A stretch of 44,840 nt of DNA from an uncultured Rubrobacteraceae bacterium (GTDB lineage: Bacteria; Actinomycetota; Rubrobacteria; Rubrobacterales; Rubrobacteraceae): contig CADCVE010000026.1 in the NCBI GenBank assembly GCA_902806065.1, forward strand, positions 1 through 44,840. Direction: 5' to 3'. Each line of letters starts with the position of its first letter. Position 1 is the stretch's first letter. The notes under the pieces are model-generated. The model worked only from the letters and a program-made list of their open reading frames with translations. It was not told the origin of the DNA and made no database searches. Positions 33,100 to 40,847 of this stretch are shown in pieces. A program made the translations under genes and the position numbers.

Positions 33100-33612
33100 A
33101 TGGAGAGCATGAGCGAGCAGAGAGGCCAGCAACAGGGAGGCCAACGGCAGCAGCAGGATAGCCCGCTCCAGACCGAGCGGGGCGGCACCAAGATCGAGGA
33201 CAGCGTAGTCTCCAAGATCGCCGGCATCGCCGCGCAGGAAGTGGAAGGCGTCCGGATGGGCGGCGGTACGTCGCAGGCCATCGGCGGTCTTCTGAGCAGC
33301 GTGACCGGTGGCAGTAGCTCCAGTGGCGGCTCCCAGTCCCGCGGGGTCTCCGTCGAGGTCGGTGAAGTGGAGGCCGCGGTCGACGTCACCCTGACGGTCG
33401 AGTACGGAAAGGCCATTCCCCAGGTCGCCGACGCGGTACGCCGCAACATCATCAACCGCGTCGAGAACCTCGTCGGCTTGAAGGTGACGGAGGTCAACGT
33501 AGCCGTCAACGACGTGTTCTTCCCGCAGCAGGAGCAAGAGCAGGAGCAACAGCAGCAGCAACGTCAGATCGAACAGCAACGCGAGGCCCAGCAAGAGCAG
33601 AGGGTTCGGTAG
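33100..33612 (+). CDS. Asp23/Gls24-family envelope stress protein
   Basis: A cytosolic protein that in Staphylococcus is tethered to the membrane by AmaP. The 170-residue product has a Gln-rich N-terminus, then the Asp23 core: TKIEDSVVSKIAGIAAQEVE, GVRMGG, a Gly/Ser-rich loop, GVSVEVGEVEAAVDVTLTVE, IPQVADAVRRNIINRVENLV and VTEVNVAVNDVFF. The C-terminus is a 35-residue Gln/Glu/Arg tail (QEQEQEQQQQQRQIEQQRE), unusual in composition and perhaps a coiled coil. ATG 33100 or 33112 may start it, both behind GAAGGGAG. First gene of a five-gene operon (33100-35288). Confidence 0.9.
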   Translation: MESMSEQRGQQQGGQRQQQDSPLQTERGGTKIEDSVVSKIAGIAAQEVEGVRMGGGTSQAIGGLLSSVTGGSSSSGGSQSRGVSVEVGEVEAAVDVTLTVEYGKAIPQVADAVRRNIINRVENLVGLKVTEVNVAVNDVFFPQQEQEQEQQQQQRQIEQQREAQQEQRVR

Positions 33613-33641
33613 AAGATAAGTATCAGGCAAACGAAAGGTAG

Positions 33642-33956
33642 ATGAGGCTCGCTTTGGACGACGACCTGAGATTGGCGAGGGCTGCGTCCGAAGCGGCCCT
33701 TGCCACGGAAGGGGTCCACGCTCTAGGCACCGGACGCTACGCCGAGGCCGCCACCTATGGCCCGGGCGAGAAGGTTGTCGGAGTGGTCGTAAACCCCAAC
33801 GAAGTAAGAGTGCATATCATCGCGCGCTACCCACCCCCCGAACCGCTCCCGGCCCTCGCGGAGCGTATACGCGAACGGGTGGCGCAGAGAGCGCAAGGTC
33901 GGGCGACGACGGTAGTCGTCGAAGACGTGGAGGTGAGTCCGGTTGCGAATCTTTAA
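33642..33956 (+). CDS. Short Asp23-like protein
   Basis: A 104-residue protein in the Asp23 operon. It follows the shape of an Asp23 core without tails: an N-terminal helix (LDDDLRLARAASEAALATEG, then VHALGTGRYAEAATYG), two central strands (KVVGVVVNPNEVRVHIIARY) and a helix plus strand (PALAERIRERVAQRA, ATTVVVEDVEV). The match to Asp23 is from pattern and context rather than strict identity. The stop overlaps the start of the AmaP gene. Confidence 0.65.
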   Translation: MRLALDDDLRLARAASEAALATEGVHALGTGRYAEAATYGPGEKVVGVVVNPNEVRVHIIARYPPPEPLPALAERIRERVAQRAQGRATTVVVEDVEVSPVANL

Positions 33957-34521
33957 CAAGATAGTGGTCGTCTTGCTCCTCGCCGGGCTGACCGCGCTCG
34001 GCGTATGCCTGCTGGTCTATGCTTTGAATATAGACCCTTACCGGCTCGAAGACTTGCCCCGGGTTCTGGGTCTGGGTGTGTTCTACGAGAGCTTGCGGGG
34101 CTACATAGGGGTCGTGGAGAACGGTAACCTGGACGTTCTGGAGATCGCCACGCTCGTCCTTATCGCGTTCGTGGGACTTATCCTGCTCTTACTCGAGTTC
34201 AAGCCCCCCACCCCCCGGAGAGTACGGATGCAGCGGGGGACATACATTACCCGGAGCGTCGTCGAGAAAGAGGCGAACGCCGCCGTCGAGCAGGAGCATG
34301 AGGTGCTGCAGTCGAACGTAAAAGTCAAGGCGCAGAGGAAGCCGGGGGCAAAGGTCGATATTACGGCCAGCGTCAGGCCCGGGGAGGACGCCCGGAGTGT
34401 TCAATCGGGGGTAAAGAACCGGGTGCAAGATTATATGTCCGAGACCGGTATACCGGTGAGCAACCTCAAGGTTCAGGTGCGTGAGGCCGACCCGCGCCAG
34501 ACGGAGACGAGGGTAAAGTGA
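33943..34521 (+). CDS. amaP: AmaP-like alkaline shock membrane anchor protein
   Basis: A membrane anchor for Asp23-type proteins, 192 residues, beginning at TTG 33943 within the end of the gene before. Two N-terminal helices (IVVVLLLAGLTALGVCLLVY and VLEIATLVLIAFVGLILLLL) are followed by a cytosolic domain with the AmaP/Asp23-like strands GTYITRSVVEKEANAAVEQE, VKVKAQRKPGAKVDITASVR and GIPVSNLKVQV. Its stop overlaps the next GTG (GTGA). Together with both neighbours it forms the typical Asp23-AmaP-DUF2273 module. Confidence 0.8.
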   Translation: MRIFNKIVVVLLLAGLTALGVCLLVYALNIDPYRLEDLPRVLGLGVFYESLRGYIGVVENGNLDVLEIATLVLIAFVGLILLLLEFKPPTPRRVRMQRGTYITRSVVEKEANAAVEQEHEVLQSNVKVKAQRKPGAKVDITASVRPGEDARSVQSGVKNRVQDYMSETGIPVSNLKVQVREADPRQTETRVK

Positions 34522-35087
34522 ACGGTTTCAATCGTCTGATCATGCTGATCATTGCTCTGCTCTTGATCGCCGTGCCGGTTGTGTTGCTTCTGATCAACTT
34601 CAGCGTGCTCCCGGCGAACCAGGTAAACGCGGTTACCGGCTACCGCAATGCGTTGGGTGGGCTGGACAGCCTCTCCTCCAACTTCAGCTTCGATGCCGGG
34701 GCCAGAGCCGTGGTCGCGGCCGTCGGGCTTCTCCTGGCGCTCATAGCCGGATACCTTCTTCTCCGGGAGCTCACCTTCGGGAAGCAGGTTGCCCGCAAGA
34801 CTCTTATCGAGGACGAACCGGGGCGGGAGACAGCCATTACTTCCGGGGCTGTAAAGCAGCTCGCGGAGGCCGCTGCCCGGGAGGCCGGGGCTACTTCCCC
34901 CAGTTGCTCCCTGGCTACCGATAAGAGCCGCTACGATGTGGCGTGCGACATTCGGGTCCCTGAGTCCGAGAACTTCACTGAGCTTGCGACCCGTGCCAGA
35001 GACAATATCCAGAGAGTGCTCGAGGAGCAACAAGTGCCCGTAAAAGACATCGAAGTCACGGTGCAGGGAACTGCGCCTCAAGGATAA
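34518..35087 (+). CDS. Second AmaP-like membrane protein
   Basis: A 189-residue protein with the same layout as the gene before it: two helices (LIMLIIALLLIAVPVVLLLI and AVVAAVGLLLALIAGYLLLR) and a cytosolic alpha-beta domain (RETAITSGAVKQLAEAAARE, RYDVACDIRVPES, VPVKDIEVTVQG). The order helix, loop with a conserved Asn/Pro, helix and Asp23-like end suggests a paralogue of AmaP, so the operon has two soluble and two anchored Asp23-type proteins. GTG start overlaps the previous TGA. Confidence 0.65.
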   Translation: MNGFNRLIMLIIALLLIAVPVVLLLINFSVLPANQVNAVTGYRNALGGLDSLSSNFSFDAGARAVVAAVGLLLALIAGYLLLRELTFGKQVARKTLIEDEPGRETAITSGAVKQLAEAAAREAGATSPSCSLATDKSRYDVACDIRVPESENFTELATRARDNIQRVLEEQQVPVKDIEVTVQGTAPQG

Positions 35088-35096
35088 GGAGGGGAA

Positions 35097-35288
35097 ATGG
35101 ATACCTGGACTAACAAGCAGTGGGGAGCCGTGATCGGGGCCGTGGTTCTGCTGGTGATAACGTGGTTGGGGGTGGGCGCGGCCGCCCTCGTCGTTCTAGG
35201 CGGGGTCGCCGGATACTTCGTCGGTAGTTTCCTGGACGGAGAGCTAGATCTTTCGGACATTCAGCGGCGGGCTCAGCGCAGAGGGTAG
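35097..35288 (+). CDS. DUF2273 small membrane protein
   Basis: A 63-residue membrane protein with two helices (AVIGAVVLLVITWLGVGAAA and LVVLGGVAGYFVGSFL), then LDGELDLSDIQRRAQRRG. DUF2273 proteins regularly accompany Asp23 and AmaP. ATG 35097 is behind AAGGAGGGGAA. Last gene of the Asp23 operon, ending about 80 bases before the rhodopsin gene. Confidence 0.85.
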   Translation: MDTWTNKQWGAVIGAVVLLVITWLGVGAAALVVLGGVAGYFVGSFLDGELDLSDIQRRAQRRG

Positions 35289-35369
35289 CCGCGTTCACTT
35301 CGCCGCACTCCGGGACACGTTTATTATGTAAAACACTAAAGAGTCAGGGAACGGGGAAAGAGGAGGAGT

Positions 35370-36086
35370 ATGGAAACTTTTTTGCTAGTCGTGGGTACCC
35401 TGGGGATGGGTCTTGGTACCGCGTACTTTGCGTACCTGGGCACGCAATCCACAGGGGGTAGTTACTTTTACTGGATTACCGCATTAATAACCGGGTTCGC
35501 GTTTGTCTCCTATTTGGCGATGGCATCTGGCGCGGGCTCGACCATTCTCGATGACGGCAGGGAGTTCTACTTCTTCAGGTACATAGACTGGCTCATTACC
35601 ACGCCGTTGCTCCTGCTGGATCTAGCCCTGCTGGCACTTGCCAACCCTGGACGAAACACCGGGTTGATCGCCGGCCTTATCGGTTTGGACGTGGTTATGA
35701 TCCTGACCGGTCTCGTAGCCGGCTCCAGCACTAGCACCTTCGTGACCACCGTCTTCTTTATTATCAGCACGGCGGCGTTGGTCGGCGTTCTGTACCTTCT
35801 TTACACACGCCTGTTCGCCGCGGCGCGCGCCCAATCGCCGAACGTGGCCGGTATCTTCAGCACGCTGGCTATACTCACCATAGTGCTTTGGTCGCTGTAC
35901 CCGGTAGTGTTCCTGCTTGGGACCGAGGGCTTCAGAGCTGTAGGCCAGGGAGGCGAAATATTCTTGTACCTGATCCTGGATCTCCTGGCCAAGGTTGGCT
36001 TCGGGTTCCTGCTCCTGAGCAACCGCCAGGCAATCGGCGAAGTCTCTGGTGGTGGCCAAAGCGCGCGGCCCTCCAGGGTCAGCTAG
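35370..36086 (+). CDS. Bacteriorhodopsin-type light-driven proton pump
   Basis: A seven-helix type-1 rhodopsin, 238 residues. Helix C reads RYIDWLITTPLLLLD: Asp73, Thr77 and Asp84 match bacteriorhodopsin Asp85 (proton acceptor), Thr89 and Asp96 (donor), i.e. the DTD motif of outward proton pumps. Arg70 matches Arg82. Helix G reads LILDLLAKVGFG: Lys208 is the retinal Schiff-base lysine and Asp204 matches Asp212. VLWSLYPVVFLLG is the retinal-pocket helix F. The donor Asp is unlike proteorhodopsin's Glu and like archaeal pumps and the known Rubrobacter xylanophilus rhodopsin. ATG 35370 follows AGAGGAGGAG. A terminator follows, so it is monocistronic or ends the Asp23 unit. No retinal synthesis genes are in the window. 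Confidence 0.95.
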   Translation: METFLLVVGTLGMGLGTAYFAYLGTQSTGGSYFYWITALITGFAFVSYLAMASGAGSTILDDGREFYFFRYIDWLITTPLLLLDLALLALANPGRNTGLIAGLIGLDVVMILTGLVAGSSTSTFVTTVFFIISTAALVGVLYLLYTRLFAAARAQSPNVAGIFSTLAILTIVLWSLYPVVFLLGTEGFRAVGQGGEIFLYLILDLLAKVGFGFLLLSNRQAIGEVSGGGQSARPSRVS

Positions 36087-36109
36087 ACACTTGACACGCG
36101 AAAAGTTAT

Positions 36110-36136
36110 GCGGACCCTTTCGGGGGTCCGCTTTTT
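36110..36136 (+). terminator. Rho-independent terminator after rhodopsin
   Basis: GCGGACCC, loop TTTCGG, GGGTCCGC, then TTTTT. Confidence 0.92.
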
Positions 36137-36197
36137 GGTCTTGTGGGAGCCCGCACGCGCTTTTGCGGAGTGTACCGAGCGTTTATGATACCGATCT

Positions 36198-37496
36198 ATG
36201 AAAAGAGATTTGAGGGAGATCCTGAACGCCGCGCTCGCGGCGGCGGAACCCGGAAGAACGATTCGGCGATTCTTGAGCGTGGAGGATGGGCGCGTGCAAG
36301 TCGGGGAGGAGTCTTTCGAGGCAGAGCGCGTCTTTGCACTGGCCGTTGGCAAAGCTTCGGGGCCGATGGCTCGGACTACCGGGGAAATCTTGGGAGAGAC
36401 TCTGAGTGGCGGGCTTTGCGTGGTCAAGGATGGAAGCGAGGAGCCCCCCGCACCCTTCGAGATCGTAGCCGCTGGGCATCCCGAGCCCGACGAAGGGAGT
36501 GTCCGCGCGGCCGAAGAGGTCGAGAAGCTACTAGATGGCCTTGGGGACGGGGATCTGCTGCTGGTCCTCGTCTCCGGAGGGGCTTCGGCGCTCCTCGCGG
36601 ATACGGCGCCCGGCATCTCCCTTGAAGACCTCAAGCAGCTCAACGGGGCGTTGCTGAGGAGCGGGGCGGAGATAGGTGAGATCAACACGGTCCGTAAGCA
36701 CGTCTCGACCTTGAAAGGTGGCGGCCTCATCCGGCGGGCGGCCCCAGCTCGGGTCGTGGCGCTGCTGCTCTCGGATGTAGTCGGTGATGCGCCGAGTTCT
36801 ATCGGCAGCGGCCTCTCCGCCCCGGACCCGACAACCCTAGATGACGTCTGGAAGGTGCTCGAAGGGTTCGAGATCTCACCACCACAGAGCGTCGTGGAGC
36901 ACCTGAAGAAAGGCCAGGAGACCCCGAAACCGGACGACGCGGCCTTTGAGAAGCTCACGAACGTTGTCGTGGGCGGCGGACGTCTCACGGCGGAGGCGGC
37001 GGCGGAGAAGGCCCGCGAGCTCGGCTACGATACGCTTCTGCTCTCCACCTACGTCACCGGGGACGCCTGGAGAATCGCCAGCCTCCACGCGGCTATCGTT
37101 AGAGAGATCCTGGAGAGCGACAACCCTCTAGCCCCACCTTGCGCCATCATCACCGGCGGGGAGGCGACAGTGGTGGTACGCGGAGAGGGTACGGGCGGTC
37201 CGAACCAGGAGTTCGCCCTTGCTATGGCCGTCGAGTTAGAGGGCGTGGAAGGGTGGGCGGCCCTCGCCGTGGACACCGATGGCAACGACGGCCCTACCGA
37301 CGCCGCGGGCGGTCTGGTAACCGGCGAGACCGCGGCCTCCATCCGTGAGAACGGTGTGGACCCGGCCGAAGCTCTGCATGAGAACCACTCGTACAAGGCC
37401 CTTGAAGCGGGCGATGCGCTGATCTCCACCGGCACTACGGGTACTAACGTCAATGACCTGCGGGTGGTACTCGTCTCCGGTAGTCCTCCACAATAG
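36198..37496 (+). CDS. Glycerate 2-kinase (MOFRL family)
   Basis: Phosphorylates D-glycerate to 2-phosphoglycerate with ATP; 432 residues, a usual length. The N-terminal DUF4147 domain has FALAVGKASGPMA, IVAAGHPEPDEGSVRAAEEV, LLLVLVSGGASALLADTAPG and NTVRKHVSTLKGGGL. The C-terminal MOFRL domain has CAIITGGEATVVVRGEGTGG and PNQEFALAMA, AVDTDGNDGPTDAAGG and LISTGTTGTNVNDLRVV. Its product is the same 2-phosphoglycerate that apgM (16.7 kb) makes, but the genes are not linked. ATG 36198, without a strong ribosome site. Confidence 0.92.
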   Translation: MKRDLREILNAALAAAEPGRTIRRFLSVEDGRVQVGEESFEAERVFALAVGKASGPMARTTGEILGETLSGGLCVVKDGSEEPPAPFEIVAAGHPEPDEGSVRAAEEVEKLLDGLGDGDLLLVLVSGGASALLADTAPGISLEDLKQLNGALLRSGAEIGEINTVRKHVSTLKGGGLIRRAAPARVVALLLSDVVGDAPSSIGSGLSAPDPTTLDDVWKVLEGFEISPPQSVVEHLKKGQETPKPDDAAFEKLTNVVVGGGRLTAEAAAEKARELGYDTLLLSTYVTGDAWRIASLHAAIVREILESDNPLAPPCAIITGGEATVVVRGEGTGGPNQEFALAMAVELEGVEGWAALAVDTDGNDGPTDAAGGLVTGETAASIRENGVDPAEALHENHSYKALEAGDALISTGTTGTNVNDLRVVLVSGSPPQ

Positions 37497-37502
37497 GCCA
37501 GT

Positions 37503-37730
37503 ATGGCCGGCCACAACGACAACGACCACTACTTCGTCTCTATCGAGAACATGGAGAACAGTGAGGGTCCCGGAGAAAGTCCTGAAAGAGGGTCGCTACC
37601 GGTTGCACGAGTCCTGACAATGGACGAGCGGCGCCTGTCCCTCGGGGCGCTCGGTAGTCGAGGAGATAGAGTGCTGACAGGCGGCGTTACTGAAGTGGTC
37701 CTGGCGAGTCTCCTTTTCTTTCATGAATAG
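37503..37730 (+). CDS. Doubtful small ORF between glycerate kinase and otsB
   Basis: A 75-codon frame opens at ATG 37503, seven bases after the kinase stop, and overlaps the otsB start by eight bases. It reads MAGHNDNDHYFVSIENMENS and then becomes Arg/Gly-rich. No family is recognised. In another frame VRVPEKVLKEGRYRLHES ends at a TGA, which might be the better protein, so this is either a decayed gene or non-coding. Confidence 0.2.
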   Translation: MAGHNDNDHYFVSIENMENSEGPGESPERGSLPVARVLTMDERRLSLGALGSRGDRVLTGGVTEVVLASLLFFHE

Positions 37731-38514
37731 AGAGGCGTGGGAGCAGCTTCGGAGTTGGAACCGCACCCCGGACACGGCCGCCCTTCTGACGGATATAGAT
37801 GGGGTACTCGCCCCCATCGTCCCAACCCCTGATATGTCGGAGGTCTCCGGGGAAGTGCGGGAGTTGTTGCGGCGTCTGAGCGGGAATTACCGTGTGGTGG
37901 CCGGGATCAGTGGCCGCGCGGCTATGGACGCCTTGCGGCTCGTAGGGGTAGAGGAGATCCTGTACTACGGCAACCACGGGTTCGAGGTTCTGCGCGACGG
38001 TCAGGTCGAGATCGTCTCCGAGGCCGCGCCGTACAAGGAGAAAGTCGAAGAACTCGAAAGGCTGGCGCGAGAGGAGCTTGCACCTCTGGGCGCGTTCATC
38101 GAGGAGAAGGGCATCACGGCCTCAATTCACTACCGCAACGTCTCCCCCGAGGTCGGCGAACGCTGCAAGGAGTTCGTCACGCGCGAAGGAGAACGGCTGG
38201 GATTGAGGGTGACCTCCGGACGCGGCGTCGTCGAGGCCCGTCCTCCCATCCGCGCCGATAAAGGTACCGCGACCCGCAAAGTAGTTGAAGAATATAGACC
38301 TCAAAAGGCGCTGTTCATAGGCGACGACCTTACCGACCTCGACGCATTCCGGGAATTGGAGAGGTTGAGCGAGGAAGGCGTTCTCTCGGAGACATTGCGA
38401 ATAGGGGTGAAGAGCGAGGAAGGACCACCGGAGATCACCTCCGAGGCCGACCTCGTGGTGGAAGGGACCGAGGGCGTCGAGGAAGTGCTACGGATGCTAG
38501 CTAGCAGGGATTAG
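37723..38514 (+). CDS. otsB: Trehalose-6-phosphate phosphatase
   Basis: HAD-superfamily phosphatase that makes trehalose from trehalose 6-phosphate, 263 residues. HAD motif I is LLTDIDGVLAPI with Asp24 and Asp26; motif II is GISGRAAMDALRLVG; the cap domain carries YYGNHGFEVLRDG; the family lysine lies in ADKGTATRKVVEEY; motif IV is LFIGDDLTDLDAFREL. ATG 37723. No otsA is in the window. Trehalose is the main compatible solute in Rubrobacter, which fits the osmotic-stress theme. Confidence 0.92.
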   Translation: MNREAWEQLRSWNRTPDTAALLTDIDGVLAPIVPTPDMSEVSGEVRELLRRLSGNYRVVAGISGRAAMDALRLVGVEEILYYGNHGFEVLRDGQVEIVSEAAPYKEKVEELERLAREELAPLGAFIEEKGITASIHYRNVSPEVGERCKEFVTREGERLGLRVTSGRGVVEARPPIRADKGTATRKVVEEYRPQKALFIGDDLTDLDAFRELERLSEEGVLSETLRIGVKSEEGPPEITSEADLVVEGTEGVEEVLRMLASRD

Positions 38515-38990
38515 TTGTCTCCCCGAACTAACCAGACCCGGTCTTAGAGTCCTTAGCATCCATTCCACTACCTCTAAGCGTATTAAGCATTGCACCAACG
38601 CCCGCAGAAATTTTACCGTGTCCGCTAACCGACCTGTAAAAAGTCGCCTGTACCAACATCTCCTTGCGCACCAGTGCCAACGCATCGGAGAAGATCGAGT
38701 GGGATTTGTGGCACCAGGATGCCTGGCGAACGTCACAAACCGTGGGCCCCGTTCGCTGTATGCAAGCAGTGTCACTAGCGAGGACAGACCCAAGAGCGAG
38801 GGCGTCATCCGCCGGATCGTCAGAGCTCCGACCATTGCCGCTGTGCTCTACTCCCAGATGCCGGCGCACCTCCTGGAAGGTCACCTCAAGCCTCCAGCGC
38901 AAGAGATAGCCCACGATAGTATCCGTTCGGGCTCGGCAAAGGTCGTCGTATAGTAGAGCTTCGTGGGTGGCGCAGACGCGTTGCGGGGCG
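38515..38990 (-). pseudogene. Transposase remnant (IS4/IS701-like DDE)
   Basis: A decayed transposase C-terminus, minus strand. Pieces in different frames line up with the end of IS4-type DDE enzymes: about 38915-38850 reads YLLRWRLEVTFQEVRRHLGV (the W.LEVTFEEVR.HLGVE block that carries the catalytic Glu); about 38835-38760 in another frame reads ALTIRRMTPSLLGLSSLVTL, and about 38700-38620 reads SIFSDALALVRKEMLVQATF. At least two frameshifts separate them. The N-terminal part is gone and no inverted repeats could be found. Confidence 0.7.
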
Positions 38991-39011
38991 CGTTTAGGGT
39001 GCTCATTCCTC

Positions 39012-39725
39012 CTAGGTTAGGGGGGCCCGGTTAAGTTCGTCCTGGTACGACCGCCATTGCGGGAGGAACTGATCCATCAGTGTTTTGAAGCGGTCGTTGT
39101 GGTGGCGTTCCAGCAGATGCACCATCTCGTGGACCAGGACGTATTCGAGGCAGTGGAGAGGTTTTTTGGCGAGCTCGAGATTGAGCCAAACGCGATGATC
39201 CCGGATATTGCAACTGCCCCACCTGGTTTTCATCTTCTTGATTCCCCAGTCGGCGACCTGTACGCCAATGACGGGCTGCCACTCGGTGATGAGGTCCGGG
39301 ACAAGTGCTTTCATATGCTGACGGTACCACTCGTTTAGCACTTGCTCGCGTTTGTCTCGATCGGTGCCAGGCCGAACGTGGAGCGTCAGCTCCGAGTTGT
39401 GGTTGCGGCTGATCCGGTTCGGGCCGCCGTGCTCTAGGACGTTCAGGCGGTAGCGGCGGCCCATGAAGTAGTGGCTCTCGCCACTGACCATCTCTCGCGG
39501 CGATTGTCGGGGTCGGTCGGCGAAGGTTTGTTGGTGGCGATGGATCCACCGGAGTTTGGAAGTTACGGCGAGACGCACGGCCTCATCGTCGACGCGTGAC
39601 GGCACGGACACGCGTACCCGACCGTCGGGAGGATGAACGCTCAAGCGCAAGTTCTTTATAGGCTTGCGTACCACCTCCACCCGAATGCCACTGACTTCGA
39701 TGATGCTACTCCGGCTGGTATTCAC
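39012..39725 (-). CDS. YgjP-like M48-type metallopeptidase (DUF45)
   Basis: A zinc peptidase-like protein, 237 residues. The HExxH motif is in YVLVHEMVHLLERHHNDRF; the preceding MKTRWGSCNIRDHRVWLNLE is the second signature (RWGSC). The N-terminal domain has IRVEVVRKPIKNLRLSVHPP, then DGRVRVSVP. Genes of this family often sit after hsdR of type I restriction systems. Here its ATG (39725) overlaps the end of an hsdR-like tail (stop 39706-39708), which fits that arrangement although the rest of the system is gone. About 10 bases at the start have no strong ribosome site, so translation was probably coupled. Confidence 0.88.
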   Translation of the reverse strand: MNTSRSSIIEVSGIRVEVVRKPIKNLRLSVHPPDGRVRVSVPSRVDDEAVRLAVTSKLRWIHRHQQTFADRPRQSPREMVSGESHYFMGRRYRLNVLEHGGPNRISRNHNSELTLHVRPGTDRDKREQVLNEWYRQHMKALVPDLITEWQPVIGVQVADWGIKKMKTRWGSCNIRDHRVWLNLELAKKPLHCLEYVLVHEMVHLLERHHNDRFKTLMDQFLPQWRSYQDELNRAPLT

Positions 39726-39867
39726 GCTGGTTCTTTACGATCTCGAAGATTCCGTCCGCGCACGTCTGGTACTTCCCCAATTCCTCGCACATAGCGTTGC
39801 GGATTTTCTTCTCCTTGAGCCTGTTGCGGCGCCGATCGTCCTCCCGAGTATGGCACGCGGTAGCCCC
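39706..39867 (-). pseudogene. C-terminal remnant of type I restriction subunit HsdR
   Basis: Directly after the Uma2 stop (TAA), the same minus frame continues with TREDDRRRNRLKEKKIRNAM, CEELGKYQTCADG and IFEIVKNQREYQPE before a TAG. The end resembles the last helices of HsdR, which finish in a ...LVKNQREY type sequence. Only about 50 codons remain. It overlaps the YgjP-like gene by 20 bases, as intact hsdR genes do with such partners. Confidence 0.45.
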
Positions 39868-40418
39868 TTAGAGATTTCCATATAGCTCACGCGCCCACTC
39901 GCGCACCCTGCGCTTCCCCAGGCTGGCCTCCCCGACACCAGCCCCCCTGCGACGAAGCGCGTGAGCGACTCGCCAGGTACTATAGCCGATGCCAGGGAGA
40001 TGCTTTCGGGAATCTCGGTGTAGTACCCTTCCTCTTCCGCGTCCTGCCATAGTAGCCCGAGTATTGCCAGACGGGTGCCGTCGTGACGCCACACCTCGGC
40101 CACTCCGAGACGGGCGTAGATGGTGAGCTTGCTCGCGGAGGGGCTAGTGATGTCCACCTCGACAACGAGGCCCGGCGGAGGCGCCCCCGCGTCGAGGTCG
40201 ATCCTCCGCTTGCCCCGAACTCTCGAAGCGTTCTCCGAAAAGTAGAAGCTCACGTTGGGCTCGAAGCCGCGCGAGAGGTCCTCGCGGTTGAACGTAGTGA
40301 AGCGAGCGTCTGTCACGTCAACCTCCTGTTCCATCGCCAGTTCGCCGACCAGCGGGGCGATAACTCCCGCGATCTGCTCGCGCTCGAAAGACGGGCTCAC
40401 GATCTTCACACCCCACAA
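39868..40418 (-). pseudogene. Uma2-family endonuclease-like protein, frameshifted
   Basis: A Uma2 (DUF820, PD-(D/E)XK-like) protein of a family often expanded in cyanobacteria and actinobacteria. The core is intact: VEPNVSFYF-like FEPNVSFYFSENASR, PPGLVVEVDITSPSASKLTI (the VVEV..PS active-site block) and YARLGVAEVWRHDG. After ESLTRFVAGG the frame is lost at a run of six G (plus-strand C run 39942-39947). One added G would give GAGVGEASLGKRRVREWARE and LYGNL, ending at 39868, the normal end for this family. So either one base was lost in the genome, the sequence has an error, or the run varies. Start TTG 40418 or a later GTG. Confidence 0.7.
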
Positions 40419-40847
40419 TCATAGAAGAAGCGCGGCGCCGAACGACCAGGGTCCTCCTCCAGTAGCCGCCCGTACGTCTCTCAACTCACGTTGCGCAGGG
40501 TAACCCTCCCTTCCTGTGGGCTGATCAGGGCCTCTGCCACCCGTACTTCCTCCTCGGTCTTCCGCCAGGCTTCGTTGCTTGAGTTTACACTTCACCCGGC
40601 GAAGCCTGGGCCGTCTATACCTCGCGGACTTCTCTTCGAAGGCTATAGCGTCGCTGCCCGAGAGCTTGTCTGAACTGTAGGAAACGAGCAGTTGGTGGTG
40701 AGGTCAAAGAGAGGCGGGTCCCTGTACGGACCCGCCTCTCTTTTCACAGCTTCTACAGCGGCTTGAGATGTTGTCGGCTCACGTTGTCCTGTTGCGGCAG
40801 ATCAGTATCATCACACACCGCTGCGAGCAGCAGTTGTGCGCGTGGTA
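40419..40847. other. Intergenic region with a small remnant
   Basis: No gene is supported. On the minus strand about 40600-40490 encodes EAWRKTEEEVRVAEALISPQ and EGRVTLRNVS before a TGA, a protein-like fragment of about 30 codons without a start. A strong hairpin terminator lies at 40709-40744. Confidence 0.35.
40709..40744. terminator. Bidirectional hairpin terminator
   Basis: GAGAGGCGGGTCC (40709-40721) and GGACCCGCCTCTC (40728-40740) pair perfectly over 13 bases; TTTT follows on the plus strand and AAA precedes it, so it could act both ways. It lies about 100 bases after the end of the CBS-ACT gene on the minus strand. Confidence 0.9.
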
